NCBI GenBank assembly: GCA_944990035.1
Contig: CALYLX010000096.1
Span: forward strand, 496,001-560,000
Length of the DNA: 64,000 bases
Origin: Clitopilus passeckerianus
Taxonomy: Eukaryota; Basidiomycota; Agaricomycetes; Agaricales; Entolomataceae
Direction: 5' to 3'
Position 1 is the first letter of the stretch, and each line of letters starts with the position of its first letter. Positions 33,163 through 48,183 of the stretch are shown here, piece after piece. The translations under genes were made by a program, and so were the position numbers. The notes under the pieces are model-generated. The model was not told the origin of the DNA and made no database searches. It worked only from the letters and a program-made list of their open reading frames with translations.

Positions 33163-33172
33163 GGCTTTTATC
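33163..33172 (-). promoter_or_regulatory. TATA-like box of lectin 1
   Basis: GATAAAAGCC on the minus strand, about 95-104 bp upstream of the lectin 1 start and identical to the lectin 2 box. Confidence 0.55.
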
Positions 33173-35489
33173 CGCTAACGAGGCCCCCTCTCCCGGGATG
33201 TAGGAGTCAGCTGTGCAGTTCATAGAGAACATAGTTGAACATTCTAAAGGCTTGAGATGGGCTCGATGGGCTTTACGGCCATTTGAACACACCATAGTTG
33301 CGTTCCAATGGAACGATAGAGTTAACACTATCTCCACCGCCGAGAGTCGAACGAGCGGGTCACAGAGGCTAGATGCAGCGTTCCCTCATAGATGTCTTTA
33401 CTGGCAAATGAAATCGGCTCGAATCACCGCCGAGACAATAGTTGGGCACAGAGTTCCGCAGGCAAAAGAGGAAAACAGTGCTGCGCATCTTGGCAGACTA
33501 GCATCATACCAGCATCATCTTCGGGCGTTGAAGGTCGTTATGTATCGCCCAGGACGAGATCAAACAAAGGAGACGAGGGTAGGGCGGATAGGGAATGAAG
33601 TCATAAACATTCAGGGTACGTCTAGAAGTATCGGTGACGGGCACGAAGACTCGGCAGTGATACTCGAAGAGTCCAGCCTAGAAGGCGATCTGAGAGGTTG
33701 GTGGCGAGCCTGAGTTCTGCTTCAAACGAAACGGCGTTGGGTTTATTGCGTTTTTATTTTTAGCCCAGCATCATTTTGCACATGCTGAGTTGATCATGAG
33801 GAGGTCATACTCTGAGTCTCAAGACTGTCGTTGGGTCGCCGTTCGAAGCTAGACCTTTCAACACGTCTTTACTGATGGAAGACGATCTCCGAATTTGGTG
33901 TCGTTGAGGGTATCGGAACCTTTGCCCAAGTCTTCGCCTCCTAAGCCAGCCGAGTATCAGACTCCATGAATAGCCTCATGTCGCGGCCAAGAGGTGCTTA
34001 CTCCACCGGAGCACTGTCAGCGGTCGGAATGTTCTTGAGGCTTTCATTCTTCCGAAGAAAGAGAGGATACTGTGATTGGTGTTTGCTTCCGAACCTTCCG
34101 AAATTTGGTGCTCCGGAGGAGTAAGCAGAAATTGTGGGAGTGTAAGCTGTGAAGCTTGGGAAGGACTTACATCCGATAGTGTCCGCAGGGGGCGACGAAG
34201 CCTCGGTTCGTCATGCCGCAGTAGAATATTGTTTAAAACAAGAGCGTCCATTCAATTCAGCCGAGAAACGGAGGAAAGGGTTGTTACAGCACTTTGGAGC
34301 TCCAGCCTCAAGGCAGCAAGTTCAGCGGAGGATCATGAGGCCTGTTGAGTAGCCCACGAGGTGGAGCTTAATTCCAAGCTACAACCATCTAAGGATATTT
34401 GGCGTTGGCTCATATTGACAATGGTCATCATTGAAAATCTTGGAACTTCCGGCGGAAAGGAAGATAAAAATGGATGATCTGAGGTGGGTATGAGGCCATG
34501 AACGTGTTTCGAGCTAAACTATTCTAGTATTCTGAGGAGACTGACGTTGTAAATGATCATGAAAGTTGGGGCAAGCTGTAAAAGACTTTTGGCAGCCAAC
34601 GAGGAGTAGGTTATTTCGGGAACGCGGTAAAGTCAAAAACACAGGCGATGCGATGAACTCCACCCTTGATGACAAGGACTCAATAATCTGATGAAATGAC
34701 GTTGTAAACCCTGAACATTATTTGCAACGTTTCCGGTTCTTTATATGCATCGTCGTTGAAGTACCGAAGAACGGACGGAACGACGAGCAGAGCGTTATCA
34801 GCAACGGAGGAGGTGTGTGTATTGTCATGATGTTTAGTCACAAGGACAGCGCCTATATGGGGCCCTTCTCTGGTCTTCCTTTTATGCCCAGAGTTTCATG
34901 TGGCCAATTCGCTGATTGAGCCCAATTACAGCACCGCCCTTCTCTTGTCAAAACCCATAAACGTTGGAAGGACCCGGACGAGGTTTCTGGACGTTTGACG
35001 CGGTCGAGCACCTGAGGAATGGAGGCACAGAGTCCCCGTTCACAGTCAGTGCTACAGAATTCTCCGCCAAACAGTCAGGTGAGCTTTCAATTCGGTTCAA
35101 TCTGTCCGTCGTGATATGTGGGTACGGCGGCACCAGATAGAGTCTGGAAGGGAGATTGCTCATATATTCGTTGTCGTGGGCGGTGCCGACGTCCGCTTAG
35201 ATCCCATATCGTTGACACTTCGTGGAAACTACGACCGGCCAGTTATGCTGATACTTGCTTCTCCCAGTCTCGTACCAGTAAATTCTTCCAAAAAGTCTCC
35301 AACCTCAAAGTCCGTATACGATTCTCGTCGAGCACCACTAGAAATCACAAAGACCTTGACACTGTTACTTCTCGGGCCGCCGGCAATGGCAGCCTGAGTC
35401 TATTCCATAACCCATACCCGAGTCAAGGCCAACATCTCAATCAACATCGACGAACACCCTCGGACGATACCTACGCATACGATAATACC
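33173..35489. other. Intergenic, no gene recognised
   Basis: No frame here has a domain or plausible splice structure. The last ~370 nt are open in the frame of the following PH-domain gene and may include 5' exons of it. Confidence 0.45.
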
Positions 35490-38400
35490 ATGAAACCATA
35501 CATGTCGCAGCCCACAATGCTGGGCAACATGATCGTCGAGCCGTTCGTGCCCGACTCGGTCAACACCCAGGAAGATGAAGGAGACGATGCAGATTCTATG
35601 CATCTCAACCACGAGACCCCTACTCAGACGACGAGAAGGTTTCCTTTCATGAGACAAAAGAATTCTTCGCAAAGGTCGATTTCGCAGGGGCTGTTACCTG
35701 CTACTACGGTTGTCGTTGGTGCTGCACAAGCTCAGGCGAGGTCGACACCTAGGCGGAGTAACGACGTCCCCGAGGGGTTGCCTACTATTCATTCCAGCGC
35801 CCATGGACGTACCACCTCACGGCCGGTGATGGACGGTTTACCTAGAGACTCGCATTTCCATGCAAGAACTCCCATTCAAGCCAGACCATCCACTTCGCCT
35901 TCACACAACCCATTCCAACCACCCAGAGTATCTGGCCACCACCATCAAAATAGACATTCACAAGACACACACCGAACGACACCCTCCATCGTTATTTCCA
36001 ACCCTCATGAATCAATTGCCAGTGATAACGACGGGCCTCTCGGCCACACGGCCACTGCACCGCATAATTCCCATCTGGAGAAGCAGAACGATGCAGGCAA
36101 AACACGTTCAAGCCTTGGGTCTGGCGATTACACCAGTTCGAGTCTTGGCAATGCCAATGCCAATAACACTACCTCAAACGCGAACGCCAATCCTGCCAAT
36201 ACCTACAGTCCTGGCTTCCGCAGTCGGCCAAGTTCATCTCGTTCCACCACTGCCGAATCCGCCTCCCATTCCATCTCTTTGAATGGACATGGACGGGCAC
36301 CAAGATCGAATTCTCCGTCACGACCTTCCTCCGCGAGATCTTCAGAATCGGAAAGGTCGTACGTCTCTGCTGTCTCGCAGCTTGTTGACGCATTGGATTC
36401 CGTTGGCAGCCTGGGAGAAGCAGGAATCGGGAGCTCTGGGAGCTCTCATTCAATGGGATCCCCGAGGTTAACGGGGAATGTGGGGTTGGGTCCACAAACG
36501 CAGGGAAAGATGCATACGCGTCCCAATGGTGGGGTGGAAGTTCCTATTGCTGCTAGGTCATCGAGTGATGCTACTATTTCGGGGTCGGCGTCAAGGCCTG
36601 AGGCTTTAGCTGGACGGTCGTCCTCCCCGTTACCACCTAGGCTGGATTCTTTGTGGATGTCCCCTCCACCACCTGCTGGATCAGCTGGCTCTTCGACTTC
36701 TCCGAAGCCGAAACCTCCTTCGAGACCTATCCCACCGCTACCTCCACTGGAAGTAGATGGACCCGATTTAACGAGTGCATTACAACCACCGCAGAGTAAT
36801 GATGAGGGAGGCTCGACGAGACCATCGTCCCGTCTGTCCTCCAGGTCTCAAGCGTCACCCTCCCCACAACCCCGTCTGGAGAACTTTTCCTTCCCTTCAT
36901 CCCACTCAAATCAGCAACACTCACCACAACCGCCATCGTCGTATGTTGAAGAACCAGAACAAATTTCACCCTCTACCTCACCCCAGCCTCAACGACCAAC
37001 CTTGAAACAACGAACGTCCTCGTCATCGTTGAAACGCGTTGGACAGGCGATAAGCAGGAAGCTCTCGATAGGAAAGTTGAGGAGGGACAGTCTTGGAGAG
37101 GCTGACGGGAGGCGGCCCTCAATCTCGTCAACTTCGAGAAACTCACCTCTTCCGCCTATACCGAACTTTCCTCGTACGACGACCATGGACCCTACCCCGT
37201 CAAACTCAAACTCAACATCTACATCTACCCTCACCCCAACCTCAGCTGACACCGTTCCCCCCTCCGAGCGGAACGCACCCCCACCACGGCTGACACTACC
37301 AACCTATTCCCATCGGTTTAGTTTAACGACCTTCACGGGCGGAGCCGTGATTTTCTCAAACGACGATCATGGCACGCCGACGTTGGAGGTGCCTACTTCG
37401 CCTGGTGGAACGAATCTTGCGTGGGCAGCAGCCGAGGGAGCAGCGAGATTGAGTCCTAGTGTGATTATGAGGCCCCCACCGTTGCCGCTAAAGAATCTAC
37501 CGAGGCTACCTACAGTGCATGGGACTGGCTCTGTGATAGGTGAAGGGAGCGGGACAGTTCGGTCGAGAGGAGGGAGGGAAGGACGGGAAGGCAGTGGCGG
37601 GACTGGGCAGGGGAGGAGTGCGAGTCTGGGTAGGGTGAGGTTGACAAGCATGCCAGAGCTTTTGTTGACTGGCCCTAGTCGGAGAGGAACGATGGAAGAA
37701 GAACAGGAAGACAGTGAGGATGATCTCATGGAGGATAGTGAGGAGGACGAAGGCGACGACGGTTACCCGAGAAGCTCTGAAGATATGGGAGGGAGAGAGA
37801 CGTCGCTCAGCCAGTATACAGCTTCGTCTTATGATGAAGACGGGCTTGGCGATGGTGGTGAGAGCGAGAGTGGACATTCGCGGTCTGCTGGCCAGGACTC
37901 TGGACGACCGAGTATGAGCTCGTCTTATAGAGGGAGCGCGTTACTGGCTCCTCCGCCTTCGGTGTCCCCAACAAAGAATAGAAGGAAAGGGAGGAAGACA
38001 CATTCCAGGAGTTCATCGTATAATTTCGATGCATCGTCTGTGGAAGGCTCGCCGGTGAATCAAAGAATTTCTTTGGCTGACTCAGAGGAGCTACATTCGA
38101 GGATGGAAGGCAGGGGGAAGGGGAAGGAGACAGAGAACAGGCGGAGCAGACATGGACGCCCGTCCCTCACCTTGGAGGTTTCGCCGACCAAATCTAACAC
38201 TGCGCGCTCACCAACATTGGACCTTGACCTTGGGAATGGGCTTGATGTTAACTATATCCTTGCGGCCACGGAACAAGCGGAGCAGAACATCCTTGGTGAA
38301 GAGCCAACTATCACCTCGAAGAAGAGAGACGTCAAGGGTAAAGGGAGGATGGAAGAGGCGGCGGATGAGGATGAGGATGAAGACGCCATTGACACAGGCA

Positions 38401-40411
38401 AGACACCCACCACCTCTGGTCATAGCTCAGGAAAGAGCTACTATCAAGACTACTTCTCTTCCAAGTCTATACCTCCACTTCCACCCAACGCAGCAGATAT
38501 CAAGGCCAAACATGCTCAATCTTCTACCCCACGTGTCCCACCCCCATCCTCTCCTGCTCGTACCCCCCGTCCTGAAGATGCGTTCCGAGGTAGCGCGAGG
38601 TTCTCAGTTGGCATGCCACCCCTGCCTGGTGCTGGTGCTGGTACTGGACTCGTATCAAGACCGAGTATCTACAAGCATGCTTCAAGGAGTATGATTGACT
38701 TCCATGCGCTTGCGGTGAAGGAGGAGAGGGATAAAATGGTTCGGGAGGAGGAAGAGAGGCAGGAGCGGGAAGATCGGGTGAGGAGACGGAGAAGTGTGAG
38801 GGTGAGCGCGATGAACTTGGGTGATGATGAGCCCCTACAACATGCCTTTGCTCGCCTTGACGGTGGGCCCATTGTGGAGGAGGGACCTGTGGAAAAACGA
38901 TCGTCGAGGGTCGTTCAGCATGTCGCTGATGGCGTTGGTGCTAGGAACCGGTCTTCGATAATTGGACAAAAGCAGAACAGGATGAGCAAGGCGCCACCGT
39001 ACGAGCTTGTCCTGGAAGCTCTCAAGGCTGAAGGACGAGAGATACTCCAACACGGTCCATCTCTCCGCCGGAGACGTTCGCTACCGACGTTCAACGCCAA
39101 TACGGAGCCCCCCCCATATCCTTCATTCTTCCCCCGCCACAATATTCACATCCAACCCAGAGATGAAGAAGGACACGAACGCTTGCCTCCGTACACCAAC
39201 CATGTCTTCATGTACGGTGTCGTTCATAGGAAGGTGGAGTTCGTCTCCGCCGGTGTCCAAGCCAGGGACAGGAAATGGCGGAAAGTTGTCTGCGTCTTGG
39301 AGGGGACCTCCTTCAAGGTGTACAAGTACCGCCCCACGGGAGGCGCCATTGGTGATTGGTGGAGGTCGAAGAAGAACATGTCTTCTGCCAACCTATCCTC
39401 CAGCATTGTCAGGGAGGAGAGCGAATCAAGCACAATCGCAACGAATAAGCTGGGCGAAAGGGAGGAAGGACAGGTGGTCGAAATAAAGACTTCTGGTAGC
39501 AGCAGTGTTCCGGACACACCTGCCACACCTATCACGCCCACACGTGCTCAGCCCCGACTCGCAAGGAATGCTGCTAGTCCTGCAACCTCGTTGAACAACG
39601 TTGCCTCGAGCTCCCGAGTGAGTGTTGGGTCCTCTGGTCCAGGGCCGACAAGATCAAGATTGGGTAACCTGTTGAAGCCTGGTCGGCCCCATGCCCGTTC
39701 ACAGAGCGAGGTCCCAAGCAACTTACTTTCCCCTTCTGCAAGCCGTTCTCCTAGGCCATCCCTCAATCTTCCAAGTGCTTCAAGCGACTCCTCAGGACTC
39801 AACAGTGGCCGTAGCTTTGGAGATAGCTCGCAACATCTCTCCGTACCCAATGGAAGCTCCCCAGCTCCGTCCACAAGGCCAACAACCCCCTCGTCTTTTA
39901 TGTCCAACCAACGTTCACCCTCTCGATCGGATACCCGGGATTCCATTTCGTCTAATGAAGATCCCCTTGCAACATCCATAACCATTATTGGTATCGGAAC
40001 GGCTGGTGGCACTGGCCCCCTGCAACCGCCTTCAGAAACGGGAGAACTCCTCAAAGAGTATACGATGCAGAATGCCGAGAGTGGTCTTGGGAACGACTAT
40101 ATCAAGCGGACGAATGTCATTCGAGTCCGTTTGGAAGGCGAGCAGTTCTTGATTCAGGTCACTAACACTACGGAAGTGGTGGCTTGGATTGAGGTGAGAA
40201 CATTTCTGTTTCTAGAACCTAGAAGCCTAGACTGACAAAAATGCAGGCGTTACAAGCTGCTACGAACATTGCACTTGATCTTGACGAGCGGCCTATGCCT
40301 AAGGGTCCTCTTTTCCCAAGGAGACGGCGTCGACGGAGAAGGCTTGCAACCGAGATTGCTGTTTCCGAACCCGACAACCATGCAACCCCGATGGCGATTG
40401 ATACTACATGA
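35490..40411 (+). CDS. Large disordered protein with a split PH domain
   Basis: Two exons, 35490..40193 and 40247..40411 (53-nt intron), give about 1622 residues from the first in-frame ATG. The frame is open upstream to about 35118, so the true start could be upstream and spliced. Most of the protein is Ser/Pro-rich and predicted disordered, with proline clusters ([21 protein letters not shown]) that could bind SH3 or WW domains, and acidic and Arg/Glu-rich segments. A pleckstrin-homology-like fold begins near residue 1236 ([37 protein letters not shown]). It is interrupted by about 220 low-complexity residues and resumes at [32 protein letters not shown] near 1550-1580. The C-terminus has a run of eight arginines. 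A signalling or polarity scaffold is inferred. Confidence 0.75.
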
Positions 40412-40946
40412 CGATCTTCTATTTCTATTTTTCTCTTGCTCTGTTTCTGCTTTTGTAAGATTTGCTTTGTGGCTTCTTTACGGGACTGCTTTTATGGCTT
40501 TTTAAGTCTCATTATATGTATCTAATAGTCACCATTCTTTAGCATGTACTACGTGAATATTTACTATGCAACAAAGGCCGCCAAAAACTGCACTGGAGGC
40601 TTATAAAATTGCAAAAATTTGGTTGCGAGACGAAGATTCCCACGGTCCGATGTTTACCGGTTTGGGCGAGCGGACAACAAACGTCGTTATCTACACCGTC
40701 CACCATCGATATTCTCTTCACCAAAAAGTACGAGCTCACTGTCCAGTGCGGTCGCCACCGAAAAAAGTCGTGTTTTCTTACCGCCTCTCTTGTCCATAAA
40801 CAGCTCTCCTAAAGGCTCTTTAACGACTCAATCAACTTCTTTTCTTATTCGCTTTCCCGGACCAAAGTCCATTCAAGTCGCCCTTCATCGAGTGAAGTCT
40901 TGCAAACGGCGAACTAGCGACATCTATCACTCGGAATTTCATCAAA

Positions 40947-42638
<1,692 letters not shown>

Positions 42639-44837
42639 AAGGAATACTAAAGGATCACGCACCACACCTCGTATCTATATCCACACCCTCGGTTGTGCGG
42701 CATTTCCCCGCGGCTGAGGGACTAGTTCTGGACCTTAACCTTCCCTCCAACTTCTTTCCGTTTTTCTATCTGCTAAATATGGTCTTCGTCATTCACCCAC
42801 GTTCGTTCTCTGTTTTCTCAGCCCATATCTCTGTCTCTTCTCTCCCCTGTGTTTATTACTAGTTTTCATGCGGGCTTTCGTCGTTCGCGCAAGTACGGTA
42901 CGATATTTGGCATGTTAGGCATCACCACCCATCATATCTCTCTGCACAAAGCAAGAACCCACGATTTGTACACTCACAATCTGTTACGATCATGGCACAA
43001 CGACATGCGCAACGCCATATGAATGAGAGGCGGATACCTGTAATTATTTATTCTCAATAGAAAACAGATATATCTCCATGGTTCAGCAGCTGAGATTGTG
43101 CATGTGTGAGGCGTGACAATCAGCTGAAATAATGTCAAAGTCGAAGCCACTTGCGAGCCCACTTTTCAGCGATGCTGCGTTCTGGCGCCAGGGACAAGGA
43201 GTACCTCGCGTACCAGGCATTGCCTCTTACTCCTAATAGCTGAGAAGCAGGATTTTACGCGACTTTGTGCTCGATTGGTGTCATTCTCTCAAGAACCCAT
43301 CCATTCCCGACGATGCCGCTGATTTCGATCTATGCTATTGAGCAAAAGCACCACCATCAACCCATTTGGACGGCAAGGCCTTCGTTATCCTGCTGTCTTC
43401 TGTCGGCCATCTGTTATGGAGCAACTCGTGACTTGTACCTCGTGCTTCCCGAGTATGTTGTTGAGACGTATCTCAAGCTTGTTCTGTAATCTGCAAGATG
43501 ATCGCCCTCTCGAGGGCTTAATTGAAAAGCGATGATTACAATCAGGCTCCTGCTGTGGGCTATGTCTCATGGCGAATCTATCCGAGTTCTGGAGGTATCT
43601 ACTCGAGTCAATGTCAATCTTCTGGACAAATCTAACCTTGCCGATCTCAGGTCACTCGACAAGCAGTAACTTCCTGTGGCTGCGGGGTATCCGCTTACAT
43701 CTGCTCACACCTGCTCATGCTTCTTGGTCGGTCACCTACTCTGCGCCTCCAGATGTTAACAATGGGCGGCGTCTCATGACGTACACTTCGATTGATTCCT
43801 CATGTCTGGCTGCATCTGGACGGTCACAAACCTCAGCTTTACGGCCGCTACCCTCGCAGCTACGATCCTGACGAACAACAGGCCTACAGCAGGCAGCTGT
43901 CTTGTCCTAGGCGACCTCGGTCTCCGGTGGAATTTCGAGAGCGTCAATCAAGTACCGAGAATAAATTCTGATCAGAATGCATTGAAACAGTGTCGTTATT
44001 GCAGCGGAAAGTACGGGGATCCATCTTCGTAAGGAACAGTCGGTTTGGACTAGGAATTACCTCCAAGTACCTCCACGTATGCTCAGGCAACGTAGTCGTT
44101 ATGGCGTATTATCCGAGGCGCGTTCCAGTGGGTTTTCTGCTGTTGGCGGAGGCGTGAGATGGGTGTGCGCCCCCTTGGCACTCACGGCTAGAATGTTCCT
44201 CCTTACTTCCATCTTGAGTCATACTTTCTCAAGCGCCGCCAGGCAAATGCCTGTGCTTTCCCCAGATTCAATATATTTATCAATGTCACAGCCATTTCGA
44301 TAAAGTGGCATGTCGCCACCAATCTACCTCCCAGATTCACTTCTCAGTATGTGGATGGAGATGTGACAGGTTCTATTGAATTCGATCGGCCAGTCTGATG
44401 CCGAAAATTTCTCAAGATACGGGAGGTCATGCGATCAGTGTACAGAAATATATTGCTCCGTGAACAACATACATATTCCCCAGACGATGCCAACTGCCAC
44501 CGACCGATCACTTCACATGGTCGATTACTTTACTGGGGGTTATTCAGGGAGCCTAATTCGCCGAAGCCACCGAACTTGCCACGATTGCGACATTTCACTC
44601 CAAGCACAAGTGGGTAGAGGGGTATGATGCTGCTTAGATTGCGAAAAGTAAAGAAAACACAAGAAAAGCGTTACTAATACAAGACTGCTCATGGAGTAGT
44701 GGCCCTCGACCACCATGCATCCAGACGTAATATGAATATTATGATATGGCGGTACTCCACTAGGCCCAATCGTTAGATAGATTAGAAAACGAAAACCCGT
44801 ACTCTACAAGAGTAAAGCAGTCCCAAAGACCAGAGCT
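42639..44837. other. Intergenic (convergent 3' ends)
   Basis: 2.2 kb between the 3' ends of PP1 and the sugar transporter. No supported gene, repeat or RNA. Confidence 0.5.
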
Positions 44838-46764
44838 TTACTTGGAAAGTGCGGGGACGGTCTCACGGAAGGAGCCCTCAGAGTTTTTCTCGAGCTTGTC
44901 GTCGATGTCATGGTGAACATGAGCAGCAATCTGTTGCTCAGCCTCCTCTCCGTCGAACAAGGCAGCGGTCTCCTCGAGGGAGCGTCCCTTAGTCTCGATG
45001 ATGACTGTAATGGATGAATAAGTAAATGGTCGAAGCAAATCGTGAGCTGTAAAAACTTACAGAAGTAGAGGAAGATGGTCTCGCAGACGAGCCAGACGCA
45101 GTAAACAACATAGTACTTCCACTGGATGTTGTCAAGACCGATGGGGTTGACGTATTGGTTGAAGATGAGGGAGCAAGAGATGGCGAAGTTGAAGATGTTG
45201 AAACCCTTGGCACGGAGAGCGTAAGGCAGAATCTCGAGAGTGTAAGACACAATGAGAGGGGTGAATGCGAGACTGTTGAAACAATATCGTCAGTAACTTA
45301 TCGAAAAGAGGGAGAGAAAGACACATACTCGTAGGCGGCGTAGAACAAGAAGATGAAGGCGATGACAGCGTGGGCTGCACCATCAGAACCGTCGCGAGCG
45401 AAGACAGCAGCGCAGGCGGTCTGGAGGGTGTAGAAGATGGTCATGCCGATACCAGAGGTCAAGAAGAGAGTGCGACGACCGATGCGCTCAACCATGAATG
45501 AGGCGAGGAGAGCCCAGAACAAGTTCCAGATTTGGAGGATACCGTTGATCAAAAGCTGGATGGTGGGGTCGGTGATACCAATACCATCGAACACCTTGTT
45601 GAGGTAGTAGGAGACGAGACCGTTACCAGACCATTGGGAGAAGAAGGCGAGGGCAATGATGATCCTCATGCGCTTCCTGTTGCCGGCATTCTGGTAGAGG
45701 GACTTCCAGCCGACGTTGGCGGCGACGGTGCGGTCGAACTCGATGGCGGCCTTGATCTCGTCGAACTCGTAGCGGACGAGGGGATCTTGGTCATTGCCGT
45801 CGGCGTGGTAGTAGGCCAAAGTCTGGAGGGCTTGCTCCTCACGACCCTTGGAGACGAGCCAACGAGGGGACTCGGGGACGAACCAGACCAAAGCAACTTG
45901 GAGGATGGAAGGGAGACCCTGGAGAACAGAGGGTACACGCCATGCCCAGGTAGACTTGATCTTGAAGGTACCGAAGGTGGTCCAGGCAGCACTGAAAGGG
46001 TTGTTAGAAAACTGAAGAAAGCGCCACTGGGAAAATTAAACACATACATAATAGCACCGGAATACCAAAGAGAGTTGTAGGTGGAAGTGAGAGGGGCGCG
46101 GTGGGGAGGGTATGCGACCTCAGTGACCAACATAGGGGCGGCATTGGCTACGGAAAATAGGTGAGATCACCGGAGGACCCTTCGCAACAAAGATCACACT
46201 TACCAGCAAAGGTAAGACCGAAACCAATCAAGAAACTAAGGGACAGTTTCTGTCAGTCAGGGTCCGAAATTCATTTTAAAATCTAAAAGTAACATACCGA
46301 GCACCAATGAACATTCCGACGGACTGGGAGGCAGTTTGGATTGCGGTAGCAATGCACATGATGACTGCACCAATGAAGATAGTCGGGCGACGACCGATAC
46401 CGTCAGAGAGGTAAGGGGCGAAGGGGTAAGCCGCGAGGGCACCAATGTTTTGGATGGCGTTCAAGAGACCGAGCTTGCCACCAGTGGGGTTGTTGAAGTA
46501 ACTGGTCCATTGGTCAAGAGACTGAAGACCGTTCATCATAGACCCATCATAACCGTTGGTCGAGGAAGTGATGAGAAGGAGGACGATCCATGCGTTCAAA
46601 GCAATGATTCTAACAAAGAAAAAAAATCAGCCAGCTGTCCTTGTTGAAGCGAAGTATAGGAGAGCTACTCACCGCCTGTTGTTGTACCATTTCCTGTTAG
46701 GATCAAGGAGCTGCACGTAAGCTGCGGTCGAACCGCCAGAGGAGACAGCTGGTCCACCACCCAT
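44838..46764 (-). CDS. MFS sugar transporter (sugar porter family)
   Basis: Seven exons, 46764..46673, 46609..46298, 46235..46204, 46147..46048, 45991..45329, 45272..45061 and 45004..44838, give 525 residues with all phases agreeing. Exon 3 is only 32 nt. The sugar-porter signatures are present: NGYDGSMMNGL in helix 1, DGIGRRPTI between helices 2 and 3, PESPRWLVSKGR after helix 6, ERIGRRTLF between helices 8 and 9, and ETKGRSLEE after helix 12. About 12 membrane segments are seen. AFTPLIVSYTLEILPYALRAKG and NYNLW-like features fit the fungal lactose/hexose permease branch. It is a plasma-membrane proton symporter by family; the substrate is not determined. Confidence 0.92.
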
Positions 46765-48183
46765 GTTTGAACTTGATAACTAGGCAAGTGGGAGGAAAAT
46801 GGATACCGAAGCATGGCTTCTTCTGGTGGGTTTTATACAAAGTTAGCGCGTCGACATGGAGCCTGGCTCATATGACCCGAGTTCTGGTTTCTCCAGAGGT
46901 ACGCCGCCTGGCAAGTATAAGTGTGACAGGTGGTCACAATCACCGTTAACCGCATTTGATCATCCCTTCGGCTAACATATCCCGGTTTTAACGATCCTGG
47001 ATCATGATGGGCGTGAAATGTTGCGTGTGGTCAGTCTGTGGGGACATTTCTGGAAGGTAACATCACCACCTGTTCATTCGAACCCACATTTCAATACGCG
47101 CAAGTAAAATTACCTTCGAGCCTGTTTGAATGGTTCCCGTGGAATGTCACGAGATTCCAAGCACACCCCCTGAAACCAATAACCCCCGTCTCCTGAAAGT
47201 ACAACCCAAGTCGAAAAACCATGGCGTCCCTGAAGCGTCTCGCCAAATAACCAATTATCAGGCTGAACGATTTCTACGAAATTTCTCCACATAACGAATA
47301 CGGGGAAGGACCATCGCCCCAGCCGGATCTGTGCGCATTTCGTGGGTGTGTCTTCATATTTTCAATCTAGGCACCTTCCGTTTTCAGGGTCCGAAGTTGT
47401 TCCGTGCTGTGCCAAGGTACAACCAGATCCCGCCTGGACCGTTGCCTGCCTGTCCACCTTTGGCCTTTCAGCACGCTCAGGAGGCCCACTCAATTCCATT
47501 CGCTTCTCTCGCCAGATTCACTGATGCCGACAAGCTAGATCAACCGTTACCGTTTCACACCTCAATGTAAATTTTGACTTTTGTGGCCGACAAGGGCAAT
47601 TTTCTCCTCTGTCCAGCCACTCTGGTTTCTCCGGCCATCCTAGAATGAATCGTCTCCGTCCATCAAGGTAACGGCCATCTAAGGCGAGGTCGATTGTCAG
47701 ATTGCTTCAACCCACTTGCTTCTCGCTCCTTGGAGGTTGCCTGACGTGACAAAAATATTGCATCCATGGCACCTTGCAGTTCTCCCACTTTGATAACGAT
47801 GCACCGAACATCCCCTCTTGTATACTTGACCAATGATTGTGGAGGTGTCCGGCATCCGCACAACGCATACGTTATGTTCTTAAGTGATTGTGGAGTTTAT
47901 CGTTTTATATTGGGCTTCTCGATCGACGAGGATTCGCCGGTGAAAACAGATAACGATAACGAAGTAAGAACGAGGTGAGGGCAAGGTGCAGAAGTGATCT
48001 ACGAAGTCGCGGGATATCCAAATAAGATCGAAGACAGCTAATCCAGGCGTCCACCAATTCCCGAAGGCATCGTCGAATCAGACCATGCCGAAAAACGGCG
48101 CAAGGTGGATGGTCAGGTCGAGAGTTGTTGGCAGGTCAGATGAACAGTTCCCAGGAGGAACGCGAGACGATGACTCTGACGCT
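46765..48183. other. Intergenic, transporter promoter and ATG11 3' side
   Basis: 1.4 kb without a supported gene. The left end holds the upstream region of the transporter. Confidence 0.5.

Noticed and set aside
35116..35397. An ATG-started frame of 93 codons before the PH-domain gene
   Set aside because: It lies in a different frame from the long coding region, has no pattern, and stops before it. The in-frame start at 35490 is used instead, with doubt noted.
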